Shown one piece after another: positions 36,626 to 45,160 of a stretch of DNA of 64,000 nt (positions within the stretch are counted from its first letter, which is position 1; every line of letters starts with the position of its first letter). Both the position numbers and the translations under genes were made by a program. Source of the stretch: Deinococcus psychrotolerans (GTDB taxonomy: Bacteria > Deinococcota > Deinococci > Deinococcales > Deinococcaceae); assembly GCF_003860465.1 (NCBI RefSeq), contig NZ_CP034185.1, positions 363,731 to 427,730 on the forward strand, written 5' to 3'. Below the pieces are notes generated by a model, which saw only the letters and a program-made list of their open reading frames with translations, searched no databases and was not told the DNA's origin.

Positions 36626-36637
36626 TAGCTTAAGCTA
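36626..36637. promoter_or_regulatory. Palindrome TAGCTTAAGCTA upstream of the pyrimidine operon
   Basis: A perfect 12-base palindrome lies 58 bases before the preA-like gene and just after the SDR stop. Its position fits an operator at the promoter of the pyrimidine-degradation genes; the binding regulator is unknown. Confidence 0.45.
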
Positions 36638-36694
36638 ACATCAAGGCCCACGCGCTGTTCGCACCCGTTCCCGCTCAAGTTGACCGGAGGCCCC

Positions 36695-38074
36695 ATGCCA
36701 GATCTGTCCATCAATTTTGCCGGTATTCGCGCTCCCAATCCGTTCTGGCTGGCCTCCGCGCCGCCGACCAACTCCGGCTATCAGGTCAGCAAAGCTTTTG
36801 AATACGGCTGGGGCGGAGCGGTCTGGAAGACCATCGGCCCGCCCGTGCTGAACATCTCCAACCGCTACGGTGGTTTGAGCATCGGCAGTCAGCGGTTACT
36901 CGCCATCAACAACGTGGAACTGATTTCAGACCGCCCGCTGGACGTCAACTTGCGCGAAATTGCCGAGGTCAAACGGCTGTGGCCTGACCGCGCCGTGATT
37001 GTCAGCGCGATGGTGGACGCCTTGCCCGAAGCGTGGCGCGACATCGTGATGAAAATCGAGGACACCGGCGCAGACGGGATCGAACTCAATTACGGCTGCC
37101 CTCAGGGAATGAGCGAGCGCGGCATGGGCGCGGCAGTGGGCCAGGTGCCGGAGATGTGCGAACTCAATACCCAGTGGGTCACGTCCATCACGCGTCTGCC
37201 AGTCATCGTCAAACTGACGCCCAACATCACCCACATCGTCGAACCGGCTCACGCAGCGCTCAAGGGCGGGGCCAACGCCTTATCGCTCATCAACACCATC
37301 AATTCCGTCATGAGCGTCAACCTCGACACCCTAATGGTCACGCCGAACATCGGCGGGCGCGGCACCCACGGCGGTTACGCGGGGCCAGCCGTAAAGCCGA
37401 TTGCCCTGAACCTGCTGACCGAACTGATGACCGACGCGGGCGTGCTGCGTTCAGGTGTGCCGATCTGCGGCATGGGCGGCATCGTGACCTGGAAGGACGC
37501 CGCCGAATTCATGCTGCTGGGCGCGAGTGCCGTGCAGGTCTGTACTGCCGCCATGCACTACGGCTACCGCATCGTGGAAGATATGATCGACGGCCTGAGC
37601 AACTGGATGGAAGACAAGGGATTTGAAACGATCTACGACTTTTCCGGTAAATCGCTGGAGCAGTTCAGCACCTTCGGGCAGCTTGATTTGAGCTATCAGG
37701 CAGTGGCGCGAATCGACCCGGACAAGTGTATTCAGTGCAATTTGTGTTATGTGGCCTGCAACGATACGGCGCACCAGTGCATTGATCTCTATTCACCGGA
37801 CGGATTGAGAGTCGATCCGGGCTTTGATCCACGCGTCAGCGGCAAGCAGGTGGCTGACAGCCGCTCCACGCCCGTGGTGCGCGAACCCGATTGTGTGGGC
37901 TGTGCGCTGTGCGCCAATGTCTGCCCGGTGGACGGCTGCATCGAAATGGTCAGCGTGCCAAGTGGCCGAGAAAGTGTGACCTGGGATCAGCTCAGCGCCG
38001 AGCAACCGCTGGTCACGCAGGACTGGAACTCGATGGAAACGTACCGGAAGGAAGCGGGGATTGAGATTCACTGA
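36695..38074 (+). CDS. preA: Dihydropyrimidine dehydrogenase, PreA/PydA-type catalytic subunit
   Basis: The 459-residue protein has an FMN TIM barrel like dihydroorotate dehydrogenase (FAGIRAPNPFWLASAPPTNS; ELNYGCPQGM; GMGGIVTWKDAAEFMLLGASAVQV). Two ferredoxin-type 4Fe-4S motifs follow, at C345/348/351/355 and C400/403/406/410. The enzyme reduces uracil and thymine to dihydropyrimidines, the first step of the reductive pathway. In E. coli it works with PreT, an NAD(P)H-oxidising flavoprotein; no such gene is adjacent here. GGAGG precedes ATG 36695. It starts the pyrimidine gene set and is followed by dihydropyrimidinase. Confidence 0.93.
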   Translation: MPDLSINFAGIRAPNPFWLASAPPTNSGYQVSKAFEYGWGGAVWKTIGPPVLNISNRYGGLSIGSQRLLAINNVELISDRPLDVNLREIAEVKRLWPDRAVIVSAMVDALPEAWRDIVMKIEDTGADGIELNYGCPQGMSERGMGAAVGQVPEMCELNTQWVTSITRLPVIVKLTPNITHIVEPAHAALKGGANALSLINTINSVMSVNLDTLMVTPNIGGRGTHGGYAGPAVKPIALNLLTELMTDAGVLRSGVPICGMGGIVTWKDAAEFMLLGASAVQVCTAAMHYGYRIVEDMIDGLSNWMEDKGFETIYDFSGKSLEQFSTFGQLDLSYQAVARIDPDKCIQCNLCYVACNDTAHQCIDLYSPDGLRVDPGFDPRVSGKQVADSRSTPVVREPDCVGCALCANVCPVDGCIEMVSVPSGRESVTWDQLSAEQPLVTQDWNSMETYRKEAGIEIH

Positions 38075-38075
38075 G

Positions 38076-38354
38076 ATGGGATTAAACGCGCAGATCATTG
38101 CTATCGGGCCATTCAGTCACGCAATTGCAAGTTGCCTGGAATGCGGCCCTGACCTTTATGAGAACGTCGAAGAGGGAACAACCGTTGTCAGTAATGTCTT
38201 CCTAGCTGGCACTTCTTCGTCAAGTTATTTTCTGGCGGAATGTTTCGGGGTAGGCGCGTGGGATGTCGGTAAGCATGAGTTGAATCCAGAACTTGCAGAT
38301 ATTAGAGCCTTACTCGATTCCAACTTTGCCGATGATGTTGCTAAATTTACCTAA
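38076..38354 (+). CDS. Small hypothetical protein
   Basis: This 92-codon frame begins MGLNAQIIAIGPFSHAIASC directly after the preA stop and ends 73 bases before dihydropyrimidinase. Its base composition is close to half G+C by eye, distinctly lower than the flanking genes. It has two nearby cysteines (SCLEC), no signal peptide and no membrane segment. The ribosome site is weak. I do not recognise a family. It could be a recent insertion or a remnant of an immunity-type gene, but that is a guess. Confidence 0.5.
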   Translation: MGLNAQIIAIGPFSHAIASCLECGPDLYENVEEGTTVVSNVFLAGTSSSSYFLAECFGVGAWDVGKHELNPELADIRALLDSNFADDVAKFT

Positions 38355-38427
38355 CTTAGGAAGGCCAGCTTCAAATTCTACTATCTGCCGAATGGCTAAA
38401 GAGTGATCAAAGCTGAATGGAGGTTGC

Positions 38428-39792
38428 ATGACCCTACTCATCCAAAATGGTGAAATCGTTTCCGACGGCCAGCGCTACCGGGCCGACATTCTGGTGGAAG
38501 GCGAAACCATTACCCAGATTGGCGAGCAGCTCAGCGCCCCGGCGGATGCACGGGTGATAGACGCCAGCAGCAAATACATTTTCCCTGGCTTTATTGATCC
38601 GCACGTGCATATCCATTTGCCCTTCATGGGCACGTTCGCCAAAGACACCCACACCACCGGCTCTATCGCCGCGCTGATGGGCGGAACGACCACTTACATA
38701 GAAATGCTGGCTCCCGCTGGAAGCGAACGGCTCTCGGCAGGTTGGAAAACTTGGACGGACTTGGCCGAGGGCAAGAGCGCTTGCGATTACAGCTTTCACA
38801 TCGGCGTGACCCGCTGGGACAAGACCACCGAAGCCACTTTGCGGAAGCTGGTGGCGCAGGGGATGAAGTCCTTCAAGGTGTTTCTGGCCTACAAGGGCGC
38901 GTTCGGGATTGACGACAACGCGCTTTATCAGGTGTGCAAGCTGGCCGCCGAACTCGGCGTGATCGTCACCGCCCACTGCGAGAATGCCGATCTGGTGTCT
39001 CAGCTTCAGCAGAAGTTACTGGCGGAAGGGAAGACCGGCCCCGAGTGGCACGAGCCGAGCCGCCCGGAAGGGGTGGAAGCCGAGGGAACCGCCCACTTCG
39101 CCACCTTCATCGAGATGACCGGCGCACGCGGCTACGTGGTTCACCTGTCCAACGCCCGCTCGCTGGAAGCCGCGCTGGAGGCCAAGGAACGCGGCGTCGA
39201 TCTGGCGGTGGAAGTGGTGATCCCCCACCTGCTGCTCGATAAAACCTACGCCGAGCGGGGTGGCGTGGAGGGAGCCAAGTACGTGATGTCGCCGCCGCTG
39301 CGCGACCAGAGCAACCACCGCGCCCTATGGGAAGCGCTGGAACGCGGCCAGATCGACACGGTGGCCACCGACCACTGCCCCTTCGACGTGGCCCAAAAGC
39401 ACATGGGCGACGCCGATTTTACCAAGATTCCCAACGGGATTCCGGCCATCGAAGACCGCGCCAACCTGCTCTACACCTACGGGGTCAGCCGCAGCCGCCT
39501 GAGCTTGGAGCGCTTCGTGGACGCCGTGAGTACGCGGGCCGCGCAACTGTTCGGTCTCTATCCACGCAAGGGAACCGTCTCGGTGGGCAGCGACGCCGAC
39601 TTGGTGATCTACGATCCGCACTACCGGGGCACCATCAGCGCCGCCACTTCGCACATGAACAACGATTACAGCGGCTTCGAGGGCTTTGAACTTGACGGCA
39701 GGCCCGAAATCGTGACGGTGCGCGGCGAGGTGGCGGTGGAGAACGGAGAATTTGTAGGCACGGTCGGGCGCGGGGAATTGCTTCGGCGCTGA
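38428..39792 (+). CDS. hydA: Dihydropyrimidinase
   Basis: The 454-residue protein is a cyclic amidohydrolase with the metal motif DPHVHI (H59, H61), the carboxylated lysine K150 (MKSFKVFLAYKG), TAHCENADL and VATDHCPFDV. MNNDYSGFEG near the C-terminus is typical of dihydropyrimidinases. It opens dihydrouracil or dihydrothymine to the N-carbamoyl-beta-amino acid, the second step after PreA. GGAGG stands before the ATG. Allantoinase in this window is a separate, clearly different member of the superfamily. Confidence 0.93.
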   Translation: MTLLIQNGEIVSDGQRYRADILVEGETITQIGEQLSAPADARVIDASSKYIFPGFIDPHVHIHLPFMGTFAKDTHTTGSIAALMGGTTTYIEMLAPAGSERLSAGWKTWTDLAEGKSACDYSFHIGVTRWDKTTEATLRKLVAQGMKSFKVFLAYKGAFGIDDNALYQVCKLAAELGVIVTAHCENADLVSQLQQKLLAEGKTGPEWHEPSRPEGVEAEGTAHFATFIEMTGARGYVVHLSNARSLEAALEAKERGVDLAVEVVIPHLLLDKTYAERGGVEGAKYVMSPPLRDQSNHRALWEALERGQIDTVATDHCPFDVAQKHMGDADFTKIPNGIPAIEDRANLLYTYGVSRSRLSLERFVDAVSTRAAQLFGLYPRKGTVSVGSDADLVIYDPHYRGTISAATSHMNNDYSGFEGFELDGRPEIVTVRGEVAVENGEFVGTVGRGELLRR

Positions 39793-39834
39793 GCCTTCAC
39801 TGTGTATTTCGTCTTCCTGCCTTGAGGTGAAAAA

Positions 39835-40623
39835 GTGACCCAAACCGCTACATCCACTCCCATCGTCTCTGTCCGTGACCTCAGCATGATTTTCCCGGTG
39901 CCGGGCGGTCAAACCGTCGCGCTGCAAGACGCCAATTTGCAGATCATGCCGGGCGAGTTCATCAGCCTGATCGGGCCTTCAGGGTGCGGCAAAACGACCT
40001 TACTGCGCTTGATGGCCGATTTGATCACCCCAACGGGCGGCGAGCTGACCGTCAGCGGCGGCACACCTCGCGCCGCACGCGAGAACCGCGCTTACGGTTA
40101 TGTGTTTCAGGCTCCGGCCTTAATGGAGTGGCGCAACGTGCTCAGCAACGTCAAATTGCCGCTGGAAGTCATGAATCTGCCGCGTGAAGGCCGCGACACC
40201 CGCGCCCGCGAGATGCTGAAACTGGTCGGGCTGGAAAAGTTTGAGCGCTCATACCCGTGGCAACTCTCCGGCGGAATGCAGCAGCGCGTCAGCATTGCCC
40301 GCGCCCTGGCTTTCGATCCGGCGATTTTGCTGATGGACGAGCCGTTTGGGGCGCTGGACGAGATCACCCGCGAGAATCTGAATCTGGAGCTGCTGCGGCT
40401 GTGGCGCGAAACGGGCAAAACGGTGGTGTTCGTCACCCACTCGATCAGCGAGGCGGTGTTTCTCAGCACCCGCGTGGTGGTCATGACCGCCCGGCCCGGC
40501 AAGATTGAAGGCGTGGTCGACATTGATCTGCCGCAGCCCAGAAGCGACGACAGCCGCGAAGACCCGCGCTTTTTTGAGTACGCGACCCAGATTAGGGAAC
40601 TGCTGCGAAAGGGGCACGCTTGA
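39835..40623 (+). CDS. ABC transporter ATPase, SsuB/ThiZ-like
   Basis: The 262-residue ATPase has Walker A GPSGCGKTT, signature LSGGMQQR and Walker B LLMDEPFGALDE, with the SsuB/TauB/ThiZ-type sequence around the H-loop (VVFVTHSISEAVFLSTRVVVM). The start is GTG 39835 with GAGGTG upstream. It belongs with the two permeases and the NMT1-type binding protein downstream; the setting between pyrimidine-degradation genes suggests uptake of pyrimidines. An unrelated gene separates it from the permeases. Confidence 0.9.
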   Translation: MTQTATSTPIVSVRDLSMIFPVPGGQTVALQDANLQIMPGEFISLIGPSGCGKTTLLRLMADLITPTGGELTVSGGTPRAARENRAYGYVFQAPALMEWRNVLSNVKLPLEVMNLPREGRDTRAREMLKLVGLEKFERSYPWQLSGGMQQRVSIARALAFDPAILLMDEPFGALDEITRENLNLELLRLWRETGKTVVFVTHSISEAVFLSTRVVVMTARPGKIEGVVDIDLPQPRSDDSREDPRFFEYATQIRELLRKGHA

Positions 40624-41144
40624 ATTGGGGTAACCGACTTACAAATTTGCCTCTGTATTTGATTTTAACCACAGTATTTATGAGCTATAGTGGTGCTAAT
40701 GCCGGATTCCAGAATCACGTCAACGCTCTAAAAGGTATGAACATTTGTCAATATCCTAGTCTTCTAACTGATGACAAGAATATCGATATAATTAGAGTAA
40801 ATCAGTATATCAGCAATAGGATTGCGACATACTCGCTAACAAAGTCCCCTGGAGATGTCTTATCATGCCAGTTTCAGAAATTCTCAGCAGGAAATGTAAA
40901 TTTCTTTTTGTCAATAGATTACACTCAAGTTAAATCCAGTATATTCGCAGCGACAATTTACCTTGATGGTATTCAATTTAGCAGCAGTTTATACCCTGAT
41001 CGCTATTTACCGGTTTGGCTGGGTGTACGCACATTACTACTTGATTCAGATCAACAGCAGGATCAATTTTTGGTACAAGCTTCTATCGGTGAATTGCTTG
41101 ATGAAATGGTCGCCAACTTCAAATTGAGTAATCCAGGGAAGTGA
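40620..41144 (+). CDS. A+T-rich exported protein of unknown function inside the ABC operon
   Basis: The 174-residue protein has a signal peptide-like start (hydrophobic LPLYLILTTVFM, cleavage near ANA-G, residue 29). It then has a mature part with two cysteines (NICQY; LSCQF) and aromatic-rich strands. I recognise no family. It is roughly 37-40% G+C by eye, far below its neighbours. The likely start is TTG 40620, overlapping the ATPase stop with AGGGG just upstream, and its own stop overlaps the next gene's region, so it is fully fitted into the operon despite its foreign composition. Confidence 0.7.
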   Translation: MNWGNRLTNLPLYLILTTVFMSYSGANAGFQNHVNALKGMNICQYPSLLTDDKNIDIIRVNQYISNRIATYSLTKSPGDVLSCQFQKFSAGNVNFFLSIDYTQVKSSIFAATIYLDGIQFSSSLYPDRYLPVWLGVRTLLLDSDQQQDQFLVQASIGELLDEMVANFKLSNPGK

Positions 41145-41146
41145 AT

Positions 41147-42019
41147 ATGACCATTTCAGCTAAAGGTACATCTAATCTCCTGCCTATGCTCGCCGTCGCC
41201 CTCGTTGCTGTCCTCATCTACTGGCCGCTGATGCTGTGGGCCAACGCGGGGCAGGCGGCCAGGTCGCTGGCCAGCGGGGCCGATCTGGGATGCGGGACGG
41301 CCCTCCAGTGCGCCACTCAACTTCGCAACCCGGTGATTCCCGCGCCGCAGCAGTTCGCCACTGGCTTCCGGAGCCTCAGCGTGCCGCCGCTGGCCGATAC
41401 GAGTGCGCCCCGCAACGCCCTGGTCACGGGCGGCGAAACCTTGCTGGGTCTGGCACTGGCCTCGCTGCTTGGGCTGGTGCTGGCCACCTTGCTGGTTCGC
41501 AGCCGCAGCTTTGAGCGGGCCACCCTGCCTTGGCTGGTCGCCTCGCAAACCGTGCCGATTGTCGCGCTCGCGCCGATGCTGGCCGTGCTGCTGGGGCAAT
41601 TTGGGGTTCAGGGTTTTTTTCCCAAAGCCATTATCGCCGCCTACATCGCCTTCTTTCCCATCGCCATCGGCATGGCTCAGGGGTTACGCAGCCCCGATCC
41701 TTTGCAACTCGATTTGATGCGAACGTACCGCGCCTCACCCGCGCAGACTTTTAGACTGCTGCAAATTCCGGCCAGCTTGCCATACCTGTTTACCTCGCTG
41801 AAAGTCGCGGCGACGGCGGCGCTGGTCGGCAGCATCGTGGCCGAGATCAGCACCATCTCGTTCAGCGGGCTGGGCAAGATGCTGGCCGAGAATTCGCGGG
41901 CCTCCGACACGGTGGCGCTGTGGGTCATCATGATTTACGGCGCGGCGCTGGGCATCGCGCTGGTGGCACTGATCGGCTTGCTGGAGAGGCTGGTGACAGG
42001 ATGGCGGCGACCAGTGTGA
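41147..42019 (+). CDS. ABC transporter permease, first copy
   Basis: The 290-residue permease has about six membrane segments and the cytoplasmic EAA-type loop LMRTYRASPAQTFRLLQIPASLPYLFTSLKVA typical of SsuC/ThiX-like permeases. ATG 41147 has AGGGAAG a few bases upstream. An exported loop of about 60 residues between the first two helices carries two cysteines, perhaps disulfide-linked. With the second permease it would form the membrane channel. Confidence 0.88.
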   Translation: MTISAKGTSNLLPMLAVALVAVLIYWPLMLWANAGQAARSLASGADLGCGTALQCATQLRNPVIPAPQQFATGFRSLSVPPLADTSAPRNALVTGGETLLGLALASLLGLVLATLLVRSRSFERATLPWLVASQTVPIVALAPMLAVLLGQFGVQGFFPKAIIAAYIAFFPIAIGMAQGLRSPDPLQLDLMRTYRASPAQTFRLLQIPASLPYLFTSLKVAATAALVGSIVAEISTISFSGLGKMLAENSRASDTVALWVIMIYGAALGIALVALIGLLERLVTGWRRPV

Positions 42020-42963
42020 GTTTGAGAGCGCCCGCTTCCCGCTCAGTTTCTGGCTGGCCGCTGCTGCTGCTCTCGGCGCTGGGCTTGCTGGCGCTGAGTT
42101 TTGTTTTGGCTGGCCGCGCCGCGCCGCCCGACTCGGCTCTGGTGTGGCTGCTGGGGGTGCTGGCGCTGCTGCTGGTGGGCGTCTTCGGCATCCGGCAAAG
42201 CGCTCAGGGCGAAACGCTGGCCGCCCGAATTGTTCCGGCCGCCGCCACCCTGATTCTGCTGGTGCTGGCCGCCGAGGCTCTGCTCCGCGCTTACGGGGTG
42301 CCGACGGGCCTGATTCCCACTCCCAGCAAAGTCATGCAGGCGCTGTGGGCGGCCCGAGTGGTGCTGCTGCAAGACGCTTATTACACCTTCGTGCTGGAAG
42401 CGCTGCTGGGCTTTATCATCGGCACATTGGCGGGCCTCGCGCTGGCATTGGCAGCGGTGCGTTTCCGCTTTTTGGAGCGCGGCGTGCTGCCTTACGCGGC
42501 GCTGCTCTCCAGCGTGCCCATCGTGGCGCTGGCCCCAGTGGTCATCAAAGCGGTGGGTCTGGGCTGGTCGTCCAAAACCATCATCGTGGCCGTCACGGTG
42601 CTGTTTCCGGTGGTCATCAACGCAGTGCGCGGCCTGCAAAGTGCCCAGCCGATGCACCTCGATCTGATGCACTCCTACGCCGCCTCACCCACTCAGGTGT
42701 TCCACGAAGTGCGCTGGCCTTCAGCGCTGCCGTTCGTGTTCACCGCCCTGCGCGTCAGCTCCACTTTGGCCCTGATCAACGCCATCGTGGCCGAGTTTTT
42801 CGGCACTGAGGGGCACGGTCTGGGCTTCCGGATTCAGATCGAAGTCGGTAGGTTTGGACTTGACATCGTTTGGGCCGCTATTGTAGTGGCGTCGGTCATC
42901 GGCGTCTCATTTTATTTGCTGATCTCGGCGGCTGAGCGGCTCATGTTGCCGGGACGAACCTGA
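42001..42963 (+). CDS. ABC transporter permease, second copy
   Basis: The 320-residue permease has the matching loop LMHSYAASPTQVFHEVRWPSALPFVFTALRV and three extra N-terminal hydrophobic segments before the conserved transport domain. ATG 42001 lies 19 bases before the end of the first permease gene, so translation is coupled. The two permeases are diverged paralogues and would pair as a heterodimer with the upstream ATPase. Confidence 0.88.
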   Translation: MAATSVSLRAPASRSVSGWPLLLLSALGLLALSFVLAGRAAPPDSALVWLLGVLALLLVGVFGIRQSAQGETLAARIVPAAATLILLVLAAEALLRAYGVPTGLIPTPSKVMQALWAARVVLLQDAYYTFVLEALLGFIIGTLAGLALALAAVRFRFLERGVLPYAALLSSVPIVALAPVVIKAVGLGWSSKTIIVAVTVLFPVVINAVRGLQSAQPMHLDLMHSYAASPTQVFHEVRWPSALPFVFTALRVSSTLALINAIVAEFFGTEGHGLGFRIQIEVGRFGLDIVWAAIVVASVIGVSFYLLISAAERLMLPGRT

Positions 42964-43014
42964 TTCCGAGTTCCAAGTCTTTCTCCATCCCACTTCCATC
43001 TACGGAGGTTCCAA

Positions 43015-44079
43015 ATGAAGAAACTCGCGCTCTTGTCCGCCCTGCTCACGCTCGCTTTGCCCACTGCCGCACAGGCACAAACCAAACCCGTGACCGTCAG
43101 GCTCCAGCTCAAGTGGTTTCCGCAGGCCCAATTCGCGGGTTTTTTCGTGGCGCAGGCCAAAGGCTATTTCAAGGATGAGGGCTTGGATGTTCAGCTCCTT
43201 CCAATTGGCGATCAATCACCGATTCAAACGGTGGCCACCGGAGCCGCCGACTTCGGCACCACCTGGATCACCGATCTGCTGACCGCTCGCCAGCAAGGCA
43301 TTCAAGTGGTTCACATCGCCCAGATTTTCCAGAAATCCGGCTTCACCCTGGTGGCGCTCAAGTCCAGCGGCATCAACAAACCCGCCGACTTCAAAGGCAA
43401 ACGAGTGGGCTTGTGGCCCAGCGGCAACGAATATCCCGCCGTGGCACTGATGAAAAAGTACGGCCTGACCAGCAGCCTAGACAGCACGGTGGCCAATCCC
43501 AGCGTGCAGGCCGTTACCTATCCGTTCGATCCCAGCATCGTTTTCCCCGACAAAGTCGATCTGGTGTCGGCCATGACCTACAACGAAATCGATCAGATCG
43601 TCGGGCTGGGCTACAGCATGGACAAACTCAAAATCTTCAAAGCGCCGGATTACGGTGTCAATCTGCTGGAAGACTTGATGTTCACATCGCAGAAAGTGTT
43701 GGATGACAAGAACTTCAAAGGCAGCGGGATGAGCGGCAAGGAAATCGCTGCCCGTTTGGTTCGCGCTTCTATCAAGGGCTGGGATTACGCGGTCAAGCAC
43801 AAAGCTGAGGCCGTCAATATCGTCTTGCCCCTTTGCGGCAATACTTGTAAAGGTTCCGGCACCCGCTCGGACGCCAAAGAGCACCAGACCTGGCAGATGA
43901 ACGAAGTCGCCAAGCTCTACAACGCGGGCCCGACCATGCAGGGCCGCGCCGGATACCTTGACCCGGCTCTTTATAAATCAAACGTCGCTTTGCTTAAAGA
44001 TCTCGGTATCCTCAAAGCCGATCCATCGGCGGGCGCAGTCGATTACAGCGTTTGGCAAATGGCAACCGGCAAGAAGTAA
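43015..44079 (+). CDS. NMT1/THI5-like ABC binding protein, probable pyrimidine importer
   Basis: The 354-residue protein has a signal peptide (cleavage near AQA-Q, residue 21) and the NMT1 motif LKWFPQAQFAGFFVAQAKGYF. It also has the pair PLCGNTCKGSGTR near residue 280. The family binds pyrimidine-like ligands (thiamine precursors, nucleobases) as well as nitrate, sulfonates and taurine. Placement after the two permeases and between pyrimidine catabolic genes makes a pyrimidine ligand likely. GGAGG precedes the ATG; no thiamine riboswitch is visible. Confidence 0.88.
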   Translation: MKKLALLSALLTLALPTAAQAQTKPVTVRLQLKWFPQAQFAGFFVAQAKGYFKDEGLDVQLLPIGDQSPIQTVATGAADFGTTWITDLLTARQQGIQVVHIAQIFQKSGFTLVALKSSGINKPADFKGKRVGLWPSGNEYPAVALMKKYGLTSSLDSTVANPSVQAVTYPFDPSIVFPDKVDLVSAMTYNEIDQIVGLGYSMDKLKIFKAPDYGVNLLEDLMFTSQKVLDDKNFKGSGMSGKEIAARLVRASIKGWDYAVKHKAEAVNIVLPLCGNTCKGSGTRSDAKEHQTWQMNEVAKLYNAGPTMQGRAGYLDPALYKSNVALLKDLGILKADPSAGAVDYSVWQMATGKK

Positions 44080-44094
44080 ACAGTCAGCAAATGG

Positions 44095-44129
44095 GCGGGC
44101 GTGTAGACTTTTGTTCTTACGCCCGCTTT
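44095..44129 (+). terminator. Hairpin after the binding-protein gene
   Basis: GCGGGCGT and ACGCCCGC form a perfect 8-base stem with a 16-base loop, followed by TTTCC. It ends the transporter part of the operon, though the short T-run suggests incomplete termination. Confidence 0.6.
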
Positions 44130-44148
44130 CCGAGTTAAGGGAACCAAC

Positions 44149-44514
44149 ATGAATAAATTCATTCGAGCTGCCGTCTTAGCCTCACTCAGTTTTTCTGTCT
44201 CAGCTCAAACCGTGGATATGAGCACACTGAATATTTCCGGTATGGGAAAGATCGTGGCGGGCGATCAAACCAAACAAACACTTGCCTGTAAGAATGACAG
44301 CGTATCGGTAGCAGGCGACGGAAACACCATTACTTTGACTGGAAATTGCACGCAGATCATTATTGCGGGCAGCAAAAATAAAGTCAGCATGGCAGTGGTG
44401 GGCGAGATCGTGCTAAGCGGTGATGGCAATACGGTGACTTGGCACAAAGCACTCAAAGGAACCAAACCGAGAATGCTGCTGACCGGCAAAGCCAATACTG
44501 TCAGCAAAAAGTAA
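44149..44514 (+). CDS. Secreted DUF3060 protein, short form
   Basis: The 121-residue protein has a signal peptide (cleavage near VSA-Q, residue 19) and a DUF3060 core: LACKNDSVSVAGDGNTITL, IIIAGSKNKVSMAVVGEI and LSGDGNTVTW, repeated G-x-x-N turns that suggest a small beta-helix. C47 and C67, 20 residues apart, probably form a disulfide. The function of DUF3060 is unknown. It sits with its paralogue between the importer and the amidohydrolase gene. Confidence 0.8.
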   Translation: MNKFIRAAVLASLSFSVSAQTVDMSTLNISGMGKIVAGDQTKQTLACKNDSVSVAGDGNTITLTGNCTQIIIAGSKNKVSMAVVGEIVLSGDGNTVTWHKALKGTKPRMLLTGKANTVSKK

Positions 44515-44560
44515 AGTGACCTGATCCAGCCCACTCATTTGTAAAGCTTAAACTGAGGGC

Positions 44561-45094
44561 ATGAACAGGTTTCTCAAATTGGCTTGCCTTTTCGGGTTGC
44601 TGGGAGCACAGGCCAGCGCCCAGAGTCTGAATATCAATTCGAGCGGCATTCGCTTCGAGTCCGCGCCAGCCGCGCCCGGACAGCCCTCAGTGAGCGTCCG
44701 GCTCGGTGAATCTGGCCTGAGTATTTCATCTACGCCCGTGCAGACTCGGCGGGTGCAGCCCACCCAAACAAATCGCACGCTCAGATGCAACGGGGGCAAT
44801 TTGAACCTCCGTGGCAGTGGGCAACGCCTCACCATTTTGGGCAACTGCGCGGCGGTCAATATCACCGGCAGCCGCAATGTCCTCAGCGTGGAGCGGGTCG
44901 GCCAAATCAGCATTCAGGGCAGCAGCAACCGTGTGACTTGGAAAGCCGCCCTCAGCGGCGCGAAACCACTGTTGCGGGTGTCGGGCACCGGCAATACCGT
45001 GCTGAGCGCCGCCCGCCCAGTGGCCGCTCCTACCCAACCGAAGCCCGCTCTTAAGCCCGTACAGAAGCCGTCCAAAACGGCCACCCGTCTTTGA
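44561..45094 (+). CDS. Secreted DUF3060 protein, long form
   Basis: The 177-residue protein has a signal peptide (cleavage near ASA-Q, residue 20), a 50-residue spacer, and a DUF3060 core with the same two cysteines 20 residues apart (C76, C96) and the matching GSSNRVTW and SGTGNTVLS turns. A C-terminal Pro/Lys-rich tail (PTQPKPALKPVQKPSKTA) could bind polyanions such as the cell wall. TAAACT ends 6 bases before the ATG, with GAGGG between. It is a diverged duplicate of the preceding gene. Confidence 0.8.
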   Translation: MNRFLKLACLFGLLGAQASAQSLNINSSGIRFESAPAAPGQPSVSVRLGESGLSISSTPVQTRRVQPTQTNRTLRCNGGNLNLRGSGQRLTILGNCAAVNITGSRNVLSVERVGQISIQGSSNRVTWKAALSGAKPLLRVSGTGNTVLSAARPVAAPTQPKPALKPVQKPSKTATRL

Positions 45095-45160
45095 GAGATG
45101 TAAGAACCAAATAACGCTCCAATCAATTCAGAGCAGCTACACATCCAAATCGGAGGCTCT

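Noticed and set aside
40620..41144. Insertion sequence or prophage cargo explanation for the A+T-rich gene
   Set aside because: No transposase, terminal inverted repeats, target duplication or integrase is visible around it.
42964..43014. Thiamine riboswitch before the NMT1-type binding protein
   Set aside because: The gap is only 51 bases and lacks the conserved riboswitch elements, so thiamine control is not supported.
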